61,438 nucleotides of DNA from a virus. The position numbers were made by a program, and so were the translations under genes. Positions 1 through 7,957 of the stretch are shown here, piece by piece. The stretch is taken from IMG/VR virus record IMGVR_UViG_3300020595_001672, positions 1 to 61,438 of that record. One strand, written 5' to 3'. Below the pieces are notes generated by a model. The model worked only from the letters and a program-made list of their open reading frames with translations, was not told the DNA's origin and did not search any database. Numbering within the stretch: the stretch's first letter is position 1; each line of letters starts with the position of its first letter.

Positions 1-108
1 ACAGCTATTAAGGATAGTTGGGATTCTGATGAAAAGATTCCACGTTGTGAAAGTGTCTGTAAACAAAAGATACGAGATAAATTTATAAGAGAGAAGTTAA
101 ATGACTAA
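1..108 (+). CDS. 3' end of an unidentified upstream gene (partial)
   Basis: Frame 1 is open from the window edge to a TAA at 106-108, giving 35 residues that end in a Cys-x3-Cys pair followed by a basic, Lys/Arg-rich tail. The next ATG (101) overlaps the stop, as is usual in this operon, which supports it being a real gene end. The two cysteines could belong to an iron-sulfur auxiliary domain like those of the radical SAM proteins downstream, but too little is visible to assign a family. Confidence 0.55.
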   Translation, partial: TAIKDSWDSDEKIPRCESVCKQKIRDKFIREKLND

Positions 109-110
109 CG

Positions 111-130
111 CACCATCAGAAACATTTTGT
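111..130 (+). repeat. 20-bp direct repeat, left copy, flanking the homing endonuclease gene
   Basis: CACCATCAGAAACATTTTGT here corresponds to CACCGTCAGAAACATTTTGT at 815-834. The copies bracket the GIY-YIG gene, and each is translated as PSETFC in its own frame. This looks like target-site or co-converted exon sequence from the insertion. Confidence 0.8.
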
Positions 131-146
131 TATACAGCAACCTCGC

Positions 147-153
147 ATAAATA
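147..153 (+). promoter_or_regulatory. possible late promoter of the GIY-YIG gene
   Basis: ATAAATA lies directly before ATG 159, within the 15-base string ATAAATAACACTATG. The same string precedes the gene starting at 52587 on the minus strand. T4 late promoters have a TATAAATA box, and T4 homing endonuclease genes often carry their own late promoter. The spacing would put transcription close to the start codon, and no Shine-Dalgarno sequence is visible. Confidence 0.4.
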
Positions 154-158
154 ACACT

Positions 159-812
159 ATGTACTACTTAATTTATGAAACTACAAATTTAGTAAACGGT
201 AAAAGGTATATAGGAATGCATCAGACTGAGGATTTAAATTCTTCGTATCTCGGTAGCGGGTTAGCGTTAGCAGCAGCTATTGAAAAATACGGGCGCGAAA
301 GCTTTAGTAAAAAAATACTACACAGCTTAAACTCTCGTGAAGAAATGATAGCTATGGAAAAAAAATTAGTTACACAAGAAATAGTTGAATCTGATGACTA
401 TTACAATTTGCGTATTGGCGGCCACGGCGGAAAGCTAACTGACGATATAAAGAAAAAAATCGGTGCTAAGTCAAAAGCTTGGTGGAGTCAAAAATCTCCT
501 GCCGAACGAACAGAACATATACGACATATGCAACGAAATTATACAACTGAGCGTCGTTCGGAAGTTTCATCTGGCGTTAATAACGGCATGTACGGAAAAC
601 AACATACCGAAGAAACAAAGAAAAAACTTCAAGAGAACAGCGCTAAAGCAGATCATACAATTACAAAATGGAAACACACCGACGGGTGTGTATTTGTCGG
701 TACAATGCGTGATTTCTATAAAACGTATAACCTCTGCAGGGCTTGGTGTATGCGTGTTCGCAGGGGCGAGAAAAAAACAATTAAAGGATGGCAGTATGTC
801 GGAGAAGTTTAA
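159..812 (+). CDS. GIY-YIG homing endonuclease with C-terminal NUMOD3-like repeats
   Basis: This 217-residue protein is a free-standing homing endonuclease of the T4 Seg/I-Tev type. The N-terminus has the two-part GIY-YIG signature in variant form (LIYETTN and then KRYIGMHQT) with the SYLGSG stretch after it. A following helix carries FSKKIL and a Glu-containing segment, then YYNLRIGGHGG. After about residue 140 comes a NUMOD3-type DNA-binding motif (NNGMYGKQHTEETKKKLQE). The family nicks or cuts an allele lacking the insert and spreads by repair. The gene sits between two copies of a 20-bp repeat at the start of a radical SAM gene. Its last codons overlap that gene and supply its present start codon. 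The family call is secure; the target site is inferred. Confidence 0.9.
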   Translation: MYYLIYETTNLVNGKRYIGMHQTEDLNSSYLGSGLALAAAIEKYGRESFSKKILHSLNSREEMIAMEKKLVTQEIVESDDYYNLRIGGHGGKLTDDIKKKIGAKSKAWWSQKSPAERTEHIRHMQRNYTTERRSEVSSGVNNGMYGKQHTEETKKKLQENSAKADHTITKWKHTDGCVFVGTMRDFYKTYNLCRAWCMRVRRGEKKTIKGWQYVGEV

Positions 813-2208
813 CCCACCGTCAGAAACATTTTGTATTCTACCTTGGATGCATCTATCAACACGACCGGACGGAAGTCTCAGAGTTTGCTGTACAGCAAAC
901 GCAAGCTCAGTTGGTGCTACTAACGATAAAGTACATGGCGGCCAAGTAGGCATTCTCAAAACCGAAGACGGAAAACCTAACAATCTTAATGTTAGTGACT
1001 TTGAAACAGCATGGAACAGTACGTATATGAAGAACGTGCGTACTCAAATGCTTAATGGTGAAGTGCCACCGAGCTGTGTTAAGTGTTTTAAAGAAGAAGC
1101 AGCAGGGCATCGTAGTAAACGTCAGTGGGAAACGCACTATTGGAGTCAACGTGTAGACGTTGAGCGTCTTGTAGCAGACACAAACGAAGACGGCAGTGTA
1201 CCTCCGCAGCTTGCGTATATTGATCTACGCTTTGGAACAAAGTGTCAGTTGGCTTGTGTTATGTGTTCGCCTCACGATAGCTCAGGTTGGATTAAAGACT
1301 ACAAAGCTATCTTTCCAGAAGTAGAAAACGCTAGCCTTAAAACTACAATGCAGTGGAAAGACAAAGGCAGCTATAATGGTAGTAGCTATAACTGGCACAA
1401 ACAGAACCCTGTATTCTGGGAACAGTTCTACGAGCAAATGCCGCATATGCAGCAGATCTACTTCGCGGGCGGCGAGAGTCTTATTATTGAAGAGCATTAC
1501 GAGATTCTTGAAGAAGCCATTCGACAAGGCGTAGCAAAAGACCTAGAGCTACGTTACAACTCGAACGGGGTTGAATGGCGTGAAGACTTATTTGATCTAT
1601 GGAAAGAGTTTAAGCTGGTTCGTTTCCACTATTCAGTAGACAGCATTCACGAGATGAACGATTACATTCGTTACCCAAGCGAATGGAAACGTACTGAAGA
1701 AGTGTTCCATATCCTTGATAAAGAAACAAGCGATAATGTTGAAGTAACTGTTGCTTGCGCTGTACAAGCTCTTAACGTATACTACTTGCCTGATTTTATT
1801 AAGTGGAAACTAGAGCAAGGCTTTACAAAGATCAACATGTGGCCGTTCGGCGCAGGCGGCATTAACTATCACTTTGTATATCATCCACCGCACCTAAATG
1901 TAAAAGTACTTCCGGAATGGTTCAAGGCAGAATGCCGCAAAAAGTACGAAGAATTCTACCCATGGTGGGAAGCTAATTGGGAAAAAGGCATTCCAAGCTG
2001 GCATAGAGGTAAAGTAGATTACGAAACATGGCGTAATGCCGACTATGGCATTAAGCGTCTTGAAGGTATGCTAAGCTTTATGGAAAGCGAAGACTGGAGT
2101 ATTAGACTGCCTGAGACTAAGGAATTCTTACAACTATGCGACAAACAGCGTGGCTTAAACTTTGCTGATGTATTCCCTGAAATGAAGGATATTTTTAATG
2201 AGCTTTGA
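796..2208 (+). CDS. radical SAM protein with N-terminal twitch/SPASM-like cysteine region
   Basis: 470 residues from ATG 796. The frame is open upstream to 463, but that part only shadows the endonuclease gene. The N-terminal part has the FCxLPWMHL...GSLRVCC pattern and a later PPSCVKC, typical of twitch-type radical SAM proteins with extra iron-sulfur cysteines. The SAM-binding motif is C-x3-C-x2-C at about residues 150-157 (CQLACVMC), followed by FAGGESL, which resembles the GGE motif. The C-terminus is long and aromatic. Radical SAM enzymes make a 5'-deoxyadenosyl radical; SPASM/twitch members often act on peptides or glycan-type substrates. The present start lies inside the endonuclease gene and seems to replace the original start at 101. 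The substrate is unknown. Confidence 0.88.
   Translation: MSEKFNPPSETFCILPWMHLSTRPDGSLRVCCTANASSVGATNDKVHGGQVGILKTEDGKPNNLNVSDFETAWNSTYMKNVRTQMLNGEVPPSCVKCFKEEAAGHRSKRQWETHYWSQRVDVERLVADTNEDGSVPPQLAYIDLRFGTKCQLACVMCSPHDSSGWIKDYKAIFPEVENASLKTTMQWKDKGSYNGSSYNWHKQNPVFWEQFYEQMPHMQQIYFAGGESLIIEEHYEILEEAIRQGVAKDLELRYNSNGVEWREDLFDLWKEFKLVRFHYSVDSIHEMNDYIRYPSEWKRTEEVFHILDKETSDNVEVTVACAVQALNVYYLPDFIKWKLEQGFTKINMWPFGAGGINYHFVYHPPHLNVKVLPEWFKAECRKKYEEFYPWWEANWEKGIPSWHRGKVDYETWRNADYGIKRLEGMLSFMESEDWSIRLPETKEFLQLCDKQRGLNFADVFPEMKDIFNEL
815..834 (+). repeat. 20-bp direct repeat, right copy
   Basis: Right-hand copy of the repeat at 111-130, with one mismatch. It encodes PSETFC in the radical SAM protein. 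Confidence 0.8.
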
Positions 2209-3418
2209 TACAGTAGACCTGTTAACAGGCAACATATTTCAAGTTACGTGGGACTTAGGTCGTCGCTGTAATTACGATTGTACCTATTGCCCAGCACACC
2301 GACATGATAACTTCTCAAAGCACGCAACTCTTGATGAGCTTAAAAACAGTGTAGACTTTGTATTTGGTTATATTGACACATATATGGAACATCGTCACCT
2401 TAAGAAAGACACAAGTATTAGTTTTACTGGCGGCGAACCTACAGTAAACCCAAACTTCATACCGTTTGCTAAGTATCTCAAAGAAGAATACGAGCGCCGC
2501 TATAAAGACAAGTGGCATGCCGGCTTTGCTCTTACTAGTAATGGTGCGTTCAGTCAAAAGATGGCCGACGCTATTATCGAAAGCATGAATCATATTACTG
2601 TAAGCTTTCATACCGAAGCCGATAAGAAGCTAAAGAAAACTATTATCGAACGTATTCTTTACATTCATAGACATAATAAAGGCCGACGGGCCGATGATCC
2701 TTTACATTGTTCTATTAGTGTAAACGTAATGTTTCACGCACACCCTGAATACTTTGACGAATGTAAAGAACTGTGCGAGCTGCTACACGAAGAAGGTGTT
2801 AAGTATACCCCTCGTGTAATTGGTGAAGAGCCTGATAGTGCTAGTGATTTTGCGCACAAGTACACTGAAGACCAACTTGACTATATGAAAAACTACTGGC
2901 GCAATATTCAAAAGAAGATTGACGAAAAAACAAGTAGACAAGAAGTTAATCATCAAACAAGCGCTGCTGGTAAGGATAAAACAGCAGAAACTAAAAAGCT
3001 CGGGATGAGCATCGGCCGTCCTTGCTGTGGGCAGCGTGAAATGTGTCTTAGTAGCCAAGGGCAAGACCGTAAGTCAACATTTGTTGACATGCGTGAATTT
3101 AAAGGTTGGCACTGTAGCGTTAACTGGTTCTTCCTACACCTAGAGCAACAAACTGATCAAGTATTCCATCATCAGACCTGCCAAGCAAAGTTTGACGGCA
3201 CTCGCGGTCCTATTGGTAAGATTAGTGAAGGTCAGCAGATCATTGATGACCTTAAGGCAAACATGGAAGCAAAAACAATGCCTACAGTTATATGCCCTAA
3301 GCATACATGCGGATGCGGTCTTTGTGCTCCTAAGAGCTTACACAAAGAAAACTACGAAAAGGTTCTGCTTAATCACGTAACACCGACTGTATTTGAAAAT
3401 AGTCTATTGAAGGAATAA
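2198..3418 (+). CDS. radical SAM protein with cysteine-rich C-terminus
   Basis: 406 residues, overlapping the previous gene by 11 bp. C-x3-C-x2-C is at residues 24-31 (CNYDCTYC), preceded by WDLGRRC, and FTGGEPT follows at about residue 75 as the SAM-contacting GGE motif. Beyond about residue 270 the protein is rich in Cys: RPCCG, REMC, GWHCSVNW, HHQTC, and a final CPKHTCGCGLC cluster. These are likely ligands of auxiliary iron-sulfur clusters in a SPASM-like domain. It resembles the product of 5534-6646 in its opening motif and in the GWxC region, so the two are probably paralogues. It should act in the same pathway as the other radical SAM proteins; the substrate cannot be read from the sequence. 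Confidence 0.88.
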   Translation: MSFDTVDLLTGNIFQVTWDLGRRCNYDCTYCPAHRHDNFSKHATLDELKNSVDFVFGYIDTYMEHRHLKKDTSISFTGGEPTVNPNFIPFAKYLKEEYERRYKDKWHAGFALTSNGAFSQKMADAIIESMNHITVSFHTEADKKLKKTIIERILYIHRHNKGRRADDPLHCSISVNVMFHAHPEYFDECKELCELLHEEGVKYTPRVIGEEPDSASDFAHKYTEDQLDYMKNYWRNIQKKIDEKTSRQEVNHQTSAAGKDKTAETKKLGMSIGRPCCGQREMCLSSQGQDRKSTFVDMREFKGWHCSVNWFFLHLEQQTDQVFHHQTCQAKFDGTRGPIGKISEGQQIIDDLKANMEAKTMPTVICPKHTCGCGLCAPKSLHKENYEKVLLNHVTPTVFENSLLKE

Positions 3419-3419
3419 T

Positions 3420-4217
3420 ATGAAAGTAGCAGTATTTGGTGATAGTTTTGGTTCGTATGTAGAAGATCACTTTGCGTTAAGGCCTGATAGCTTTTCGTGG
3501 GCAAAACAAATTCGATCTCAGTATGATGCTAAAATGTATTCCCGGTCAGGGACTAGTTTATATTGGAGTTATCGAGAGTTTACAGAACATCAACACAAGT
3601 ATGATAAGATTATATTTGTAGCTGGTATAAATGATAGACGAAAACTAAACCTCTCAAAATCAGAAATAAAAACCAAAACCAAAGACAAAAGTATTGATAA
3701 TTTTTTAAGCATAACACCGGCATTATTAGATAAATCGCATCCATTACATGCTAGTTATAAAGATTGGTATAATAAAAATACCTACGTAAACTGGAAAGAT
3801 ATATACAACACACTTAAAGGGTATTATACCTATATACATAGCAGTGCAGAAAACTTTCATTATTCGCGGCTTATGGTAAACTATGTTCAGTCGTTTCCTA
3901 ATACACTAGTTATACCCGCATTTAGAACTTCATATCGAGATTATGTTAACGAAGAAAAAAACTATTTAAACTATGACTGTGATATTAGTCTAGTAGATAT
4001 ACAATGTTTAGAGTGTGATCATTGGGGCATTAATCATGCCGAACAAGGACACAAATATATAGATACAAGGCATGGTCATCTAACTGACGACAACAATAGA
4101 ATACTTTATGATAAAATACAAAATTGGTTAGGCACTGGTGAATTTAGTATGCTTAAAGAAGATTTTGCAAATACGTTTCGCCCGGCGTCTTATTATTATA
4201 AGGAAAAACAACATTGA
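3420..4217 (+). CDS. SGNH/GDSL-like hydrolase fold protein, copy 1
   Basis: 265 residues. The N-terminus MKVAVFGDSFG is the block I motif with the nucleophilic Ser of SGNH hydrolases. KIIFVAGINDRR near residue 70 resembles the block III GxND motif, and HGHLTDDNN near the C-terminus could hold the catalytic Asp/His. SGNH proteins include lipases, acyl- and acetyl-esterases and polysaccharide O-acetyl-modifying enzymes. It is one base after the radical SAM gene, and its stop overlaps the TTG start of the next gene. A clear paralogue lies at 4810-5541, with the PP-loop gene between them. The fold is likely; esterase activity is an inference. Confidence 0.65.
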   Translation: MKVAVFGDSFGSYVEDHFALRPDSFSWAKQIRSQYDAKMYSRSGTSLYWSYREFTEHQHKYDKIIFVAGINDRRKLNLSKSEIKTKTKDKSIDNFLSITPALLDKSHPLHASYKDWYNKNTYVNWKDIYNTLKGYYTYIHSSAENFHYSRLMVNYVQSFPNTLVIPAFRTSYRDYVNEEKNYLNYDCDISLVDIQCLECDHWGINHAEQGHKYIDTRHGHLTDDNNRILYDKIQNWLGTGEFSMLKEDFANTFRPASYYYKEKQH

Positions 4218-4810
4218 TACCGATAAAACAAGGACCAGTGGGAGTTTTAGTAAGCGGCGGCGCAGACAGTGCTATGCTGCTTTATCTCTTAATGAAATAT
4301 CACGCTGATCAGATTTATATTTTTACACTTGCTAGTTCTCTAAAAAATAATGTAAATGCTAAGCACACTATTGATGTAATTAGCAAATGTTCAGAGCTAA
4401 CTGGTAATGAAAACTTTGAACATATAATGTCGTATTGCTATACTCAAACACCGAACGAGCTGTTTAGAAAAACATCAGAATATTTAAAGAATGGCACAGT
4501 TAATTGGGTATACACAGGGGTTACTAAAAATCCACCCAAATCAGTAACACGAGAATTTCATGACGAAACAACAGAATCACAAGAACGGGATCCTAATGTT
4601 GAACGTCCGATAATTCTCGAAGATAAAAAATATATAACGCCTTTTACTAACATAGATAAAAAAGGGTTAGCTGACTTGTATAAGCAGCACAATCTTACAG
4701 ATACGCTATTTCCACTTACCCGTAGTTGTGAATCATTAGAATATCTTACTGAGCACTGTGAAACCTGCTGGTGGTGTGAAGAGCGCAAATGGGGGTTTGG
4801 TAGTCTATAA
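4214..4810 (+). CDS. QueC-like PP-loop ATPase with C-terminal zinc-binding cysteines
   Basis: 198 residues from a TTG start, supported by the TTGA overlap with the previous stop; no ATG is near. The PP-loop is LVSGGADSAML at residues 12-22, which binds ATP pyrophosphate and adenylates a substrate. The C-terminus has SC-x9-C-x2-C-x2-C followed by ER and a Gly-Phe, matching the zinc site of 7-cyano-7-deazaguanine synthase (QueC). QueC turns CDG plus ammonia into preQ0. The phage also carries folE, queD-, queE- and dpdA-like genes some 20 kb away, so a role in DNA modification is possible. Its place between two SGNH-like genes in the tailoring operon suggests instead an amide- or nitrile-forming step there. 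The family call is good; the substrate is open. Confidence 0.7.
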   Translation: MIPIKQGPVGVLVSGGADSAMLLYLLMKYHADQIYIFTLASSLKNNVNAKHTIDVISKCSELTGNENFEHIMSYCYTQTPNELFRKTSEYLKNGTVNWVYTGVTKNPPKSVTREFHDETTESQERDPNVERPIILEDKKYITPFTNIDKKGLADLYKQHNLTDTLFPLTRSCESLEYLTEHCETCWWCEERKWGFGSL

Positions 4811-5541
4811 TGAAAATAGCAGTATATGGCGACAGCTTTAGTGATATAGTTAAATATCAAAAAGCAAAGAATTATATTGGACCGCATGTAAGTCAATCAT
4901 GGCCAGCACGACTAGAAAAAAAATATGATGTAGAAAACTTTTCAAAAACAACTACTGGTTTAGAATGGTCGTACAACCTTGCTATATCTAATGACATAGA
5001 ATATGATAGAATTATTTTCTTAGCATCACATGTTGACAGGCTAATGATTAACAGTTCTTGGAGTAAAGAAGCAGGGCAAGAACATATTAATCAGGCTGCT
5101 ATTGGCAATGGTAACAGATTCTTCACAAAGACTATTTTAAAAGCAGCTCAGCAGTACTACGCCTATTTTACAAATCGAGAATTCTCTCATAACAGAGTAA
5201 CACTTATGTATAATGATCTAAAGCAGAGATTCGGCGATAGGCTATTATTACTGAGAATATTTTCAGACGGACTGGCTAATAAAGGTATCTATAATTGTGA
5301 TAACGAAATGCTTCTTAGTGATATACAAGCAGAAGAAATAAAACAACACTACGGCAGGCAGTGTGATTTAACCAAGCTTCTATCACGTGGCGATCTACGC
5401 ACTTGCCACCTTACTAATCCGCATCACGAAATGATGTTTAATAAACTAGATCATTGGATACAAACTAAAGAATTTAGCCTAACACAGACAGATGTGATAA
5501 CTATTAATACACAGGAACTAGCAAAGTACTTTAATGACTGA
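4810..5541 (+). CDS. SGNH/GDSL-like hydrolase fold protein, copy 2
   Basis: 243 residues. The start MKIAVYGDSFSD matches copy 1 at 3420. The shared layout continues: a LEWSY segment (LYWSY in copy 1), YDRIIFLASHVDR (YDKIIFVAGINDRR) and a C-terminal HLTNPHHEMM (HLTDDNN). The block III Asn-Asp is replaced by His-Val-Asp here, so this copy may have lost or changed activity. ATG shares one base with the preceding TAA (TAATG). The two copies flank the PP-loop gene, suggesting duplication and division of roles in one pathway. Confidence 0.62.
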   Translation: MKIAVYGDSFSDIVKYQKAKNYIGPHVSQSWPARLEKKYDVENFSKTTTGLEWSYNLAISNDIEYDRIIFLASHVDRLMINSSWSKEAGQEHINQAAIGNGNRFFTKTILKAAQQYYAYFTNREFSHNRVTLMYNDLKQRFGDRLLLLRIFSDGLANKGIYNCDNEMLLSDIQAEEIKQHYGRQCDLTKLLSRGDLRTCHLTNPHHEMMFNKLDHWIQTKEFSLTQTDVITINTQELAKYFND

Positions 5542-6646
5542 TTTAAAATGGTCGGAATACGACTTTACAAAAATACCATTTGATGACATAGTGCAAGTAG
5601 GACAGCGCACCCTACTGTATAGAGACTTGTTTACAGTAAGCTGGCTACTAGGGCGCTTCTGTAACTATCGCTGTAGCTATTGCTGGCCCTATGCTCGTAG
5701 TGACAAAAAAGATCACAGGCCTACAGAGTTGTGTTTAAGGACAATAGATGAAATTAAAAGACAAGCTCGTGAAAATGGTTTCAACTCGTTTCATTTTTCG
5801 CTTAGTGGCGGTGAGCCTACTTTTCATCCTGGTTACTTGGATATTTTATCATATCTGGCTGGCGATGTTGGTAATACTAATTATACAAGCATTCATATGA
5901 CGTCAAACTGCTCTCGGCCTAAGAAATGGTTTGAGACTTATGTAGAGAGTGCTAAGGCATTTCACCGTGCTAGCATTACTGCTAGCTTACACACAGAGCA
6001 CCTAAACACTCGTGAGAAGATGCAGGACTTTGCTGACAAGCTTATACTGTGCCAAGAGCACGATGTACAAGTAACTATCAACATGGTAATGGTTCCGGAG
6101 TGGTTTGAGAAAGACTGGGACAATGCTATGTTCTTTCACGAGCAAGGTATCAACGTGACACTAAAGCCGCAAAGCGACCCTACAGCCAGTCGTGTAGTTG
6201 ACGGTTATACAGACGATATGAAACAACGTCTGTATAACGGTATGCCTCAAATGGCTTACACTGAAGTTAAGCGTAAGTGGGCAGACCGTCCTAAGCCTAA
6301 TTTCCAGATACCACAAAACATACAAGGTCAGAACGACAAAAGTGTACCTTGGCATATGCAGGTAGAGTTTACAGACTCTAAAGGCAAAAAGTGGTACATG
6401 GACCAAGCAGAGCGCTTTAACGCATTTAACTTTAATAACTTCGAAGGCTGGCAGTGTAACGCAGGCTACAGTGGGATTATCATACGTGAACCAGACGGTA
6501 GTGTAAAGCGTAGTTATAGCTGTCACGATGTGCCGCTCGGTAACATCGAAACAGGATTCAAGTTGTTTGATAAGCCGCAGCCTTGTATTACTAGTAGTTG
6601 TGTTAGCAGCGCCGATAGCAAGATACCAAAACGCAAAGTTAGCTAA
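5534..6646 (+). CDS. radical SAM protein with C-terminal cysteines
   Basis: 370 residues, overlapping the preceding gene by 8 bp. C-x3-C-x2-C is at residues 43-50 (CNYRCSYC) after SWLLGRF, and FSLSGGEPTFHPGY at about residue 95 supplies the GGE motif. The C-terminal third has GWQCNAGYSG, SYSCHDVPLG and CITSSC, suggesting an auxiliary iron-sulfur cluster. The same SGGEPT-type motif and GWxC pattern occur in the product of 2198-3418, so these are diverged paralogues. Its stop shares a base with the next ATG (TAATG). Confidence 0.87.
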   Translation: MTDLKWSEYDFTKIPFDDIVQVGQRTLLYRDLFTVSWLLGRFCNYRCSYCWPYARSDKKDHRPTELCLRTIDEIKRQARENGFNSFHFSLSGGEPTFHPGYLDILSYLAGDVGNTNYTSIHMTSNCSRPKKWFETYVESAKAFHRASITASLHTEHLNTREKMQDFADKLILCQEHDVQVTINMVMVPEWFEKDWDNAMFFHEQGINVTLKPQSDPTASRVVDGYTDDMKQRLYNGMPQMAYTEVKRKWADRPKPNFQIPQNIQGQNDKSVPWHMQVEFTDSKGKKWYMDQAERFNAFNFNNFEGWQCNAGYSGIIIREPDGSVKRSYSCHDVPLGNIETGFKLFDKPQPCITSSCVSSADSKIPKRKVS

Positions 6647-7389
6647 TGGAGTTGTGGCCGCACATTCCATACAATAAAGACGACGAGCCTAAATTTCTTT
6701 TTATGCTAACATCGCCAAATAGCGGATCGACAGCAATGGCGCAAATAGCAACTACAGCTAGTAACATTGAATTACTTCACAGTAAAGGTGAAGGACAGCA
6801 GTTGATTCCAGGAATGTTTGAAATAGACAGATGGTCTCCAGAAAAGTATATTGACTACGAATCAGTTAAGTCAGTATGGCTAGCAAAATATCAATCACTT
6901 AAAAAGCAAAATCCTTTGGTTAATACTATTTTTGAAAAGAGTCCACCTAATCAAGTTAGGATCTATAACATTATTAAAATGTTTAAGGACACGTCGCTAT
7001 TGATCAATGTAAGAAATCCTTACGCTAATTGTGCTAGTAGATTGTATCGGTATTATAATTACACTGATCAAAGAAGCAAAAGCTTACATGAGCTAGCAAA
7101 CAATTGGGTCAGAGAAAGTACTAATCTAAAACAGATAGCACACAACACTAGCTCTCAGATTATAACATACGAGCAATTTTGTAATAATCCTAATATACTA
7201 TCAACTTTTTTATCGACAGATGTTGATATATCTGTTAAAATAAAAATAAAGGATTATGAACCTAGTCTAGTAACAAACTATAATGATAAGCAGATAAGTA
7301 AGCTTACAGCTGAAGACATTAGCATTATAAGTTCTGTCATCCGGCATCACTCGGAGCTAGTAGAGTTTTATGGATATGAAGTACTTTAA
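6646..7389 (+). CDS. sulfotransferase-like P-loop protein
   Basis: 247 residues. LTSPNSGSTAMAQIA at residues 21-35 matches the 5'-phosphosulfate loop of PAPS-dependent sulfotransferases. LLINVRNPYANCASRLYRY near residue 120 matches the 3'-phosphate loop (RNPxxxxxS). These enzymes move sulfate from PAPS to hydroxyl or amino groups of glycans, lipids or small molecules. The overlap with both neighbours places it in the same translated series as the radical SAM and oxygenase genes. If active, it would sulfate a hydroxyl, possibly one made by the oxygenases downstream; that order is inferred. Confidence 0.7.
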   Translation: MELWPHIPYNKDDEPKFLFMLTSPNSGSTAMAQIATTASNIELLHSKGEGQQLIPGMFEIDRWSPEKYIDYESVKSVWLAKYQSLKKQNPLVNTIFEKSPPNQVRIYNIIKMFKDTSLLINVRNPYANCASRLYRYYNYTDQRSKSLHELANNWVRESTNLKQIAHNTSSQIITYEQFCNNPNILSTFLSTDVDISVKIKIKDYEPSLVTNYNDKQISKLTAEDISIISSVIRHHSELVEFYGYEVL

Positions 7390-7957
7390 AGAATTAACAG
7401 AGTTGCCTACATTAAATTTGTGGGACGAATTTAATCAATTGCTTGATAATAACACTATCAGTTGGCACCCGCATGAAAGAGACCAAATTTGTGTTAATAC
7501 AGTTCCAGGCGAAGAAAGATCTATACACTTTGGACGAGGTAGTCTACAGTATGATTGGGATAACGCATACGAAGATAACAGCGGAAAACTAGTAGTTCCA
7601 AAGCGTAAAGTAAAACTATTAGAAAGTGATTTTACTGTATTGTGCGAACAATTCAAAGGTACGTTGTTTGAAGAAGTATACACTGCGCTATCAGCAAAGT
7701 TTTTGCTAGGCAGAGTGCGTATTATGAATCTAAAGCCTAAAACTTGTTTGTCTTGGCACGTGGACAGCCATCCCAGAGTTCATTACCCGCTAAAAACACA
7801 ACAGGGATGTATGATGATTATTGAAAATGAGCTACAAGTGTTAGAACAAGGCAAGTGGTATCACACAAATACAGTATATTCTCATACTGCTATAAATAGT
7901 AGTAAAGAAGAACGGTATCATTTAGTTGCTACTGTTATTGAGGTACTAGATGCATAA
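7370..7957 (+). CDS. AspH-like 2-oxoglutarate/Fe(II) oxygenase, copy 1
   Basis: 195 residues, overlapping the sulfotransferase-like gene by 20 bp. The double-stranded beta-helix core shows SWHVDSHPRVHYPL at about residues 122-135 (the HxD iron pair) and NTVYSHTAINSSKEERYHLV near residue 170, with the distal His and an Arg to bind 2-oxoglutarate. This layout fits the aspartyl/asparaginyl beta-hydroxylase family. The fold couples decarboxylation of 2-oxoglutarate to hydroxylation. Four further genes of the same general type follow in this operon. Confidence 0.75.
   Translation: MDMKYFKELTELPTLNLWDEFNQLLDNNTISWHPHERDQICVNTVPGEERSIHFGRGSLQYDWDNAYEDNSGKLVVPKRKVKLLESDFTVLCEQFKGTLFEEVYTALSAKFLLGRVRIMNLKPKTCLSWHVDSHPRVHYPLKTQQGCMMIIENELQVLEQGKWYHTNTVYSHTAINSSKEERYHLVATVIEVLDA

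Larger units (their letters stand above)
101..154 (+). pseudogene. displaced 5' end of the radical SAM gene, cut off by homing endonuclease insertion
   Basis: This 17-codon ORF starts with ATG overlapping the previous stop (ATGACTAA). It encodes a PSETFC hexapeptide and then runs into unrelated codons and a TAA. The same hexapeptide begins the intact radical SAM protein at 796. The DNA at 111-130 matches 815-834 with one mismatch in 20. The simplest reading is that this was the original start of the radical SAM gene, separated from its body by the GIY-YIG gene between the two copies. It could instead be a chance short ORF, but the repeat and the in-frame PSETFC argue against that. Confidence 0.6.

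Noticed and set aside
463-795. Upstream extension of the radical SAM frame from 463
   Set aside because: It runs antiphase through the GIY-YIG gene and its residues do not resemble a radical SAM N-terminus. The PSETFC match and the operon pattern support ATG 796.
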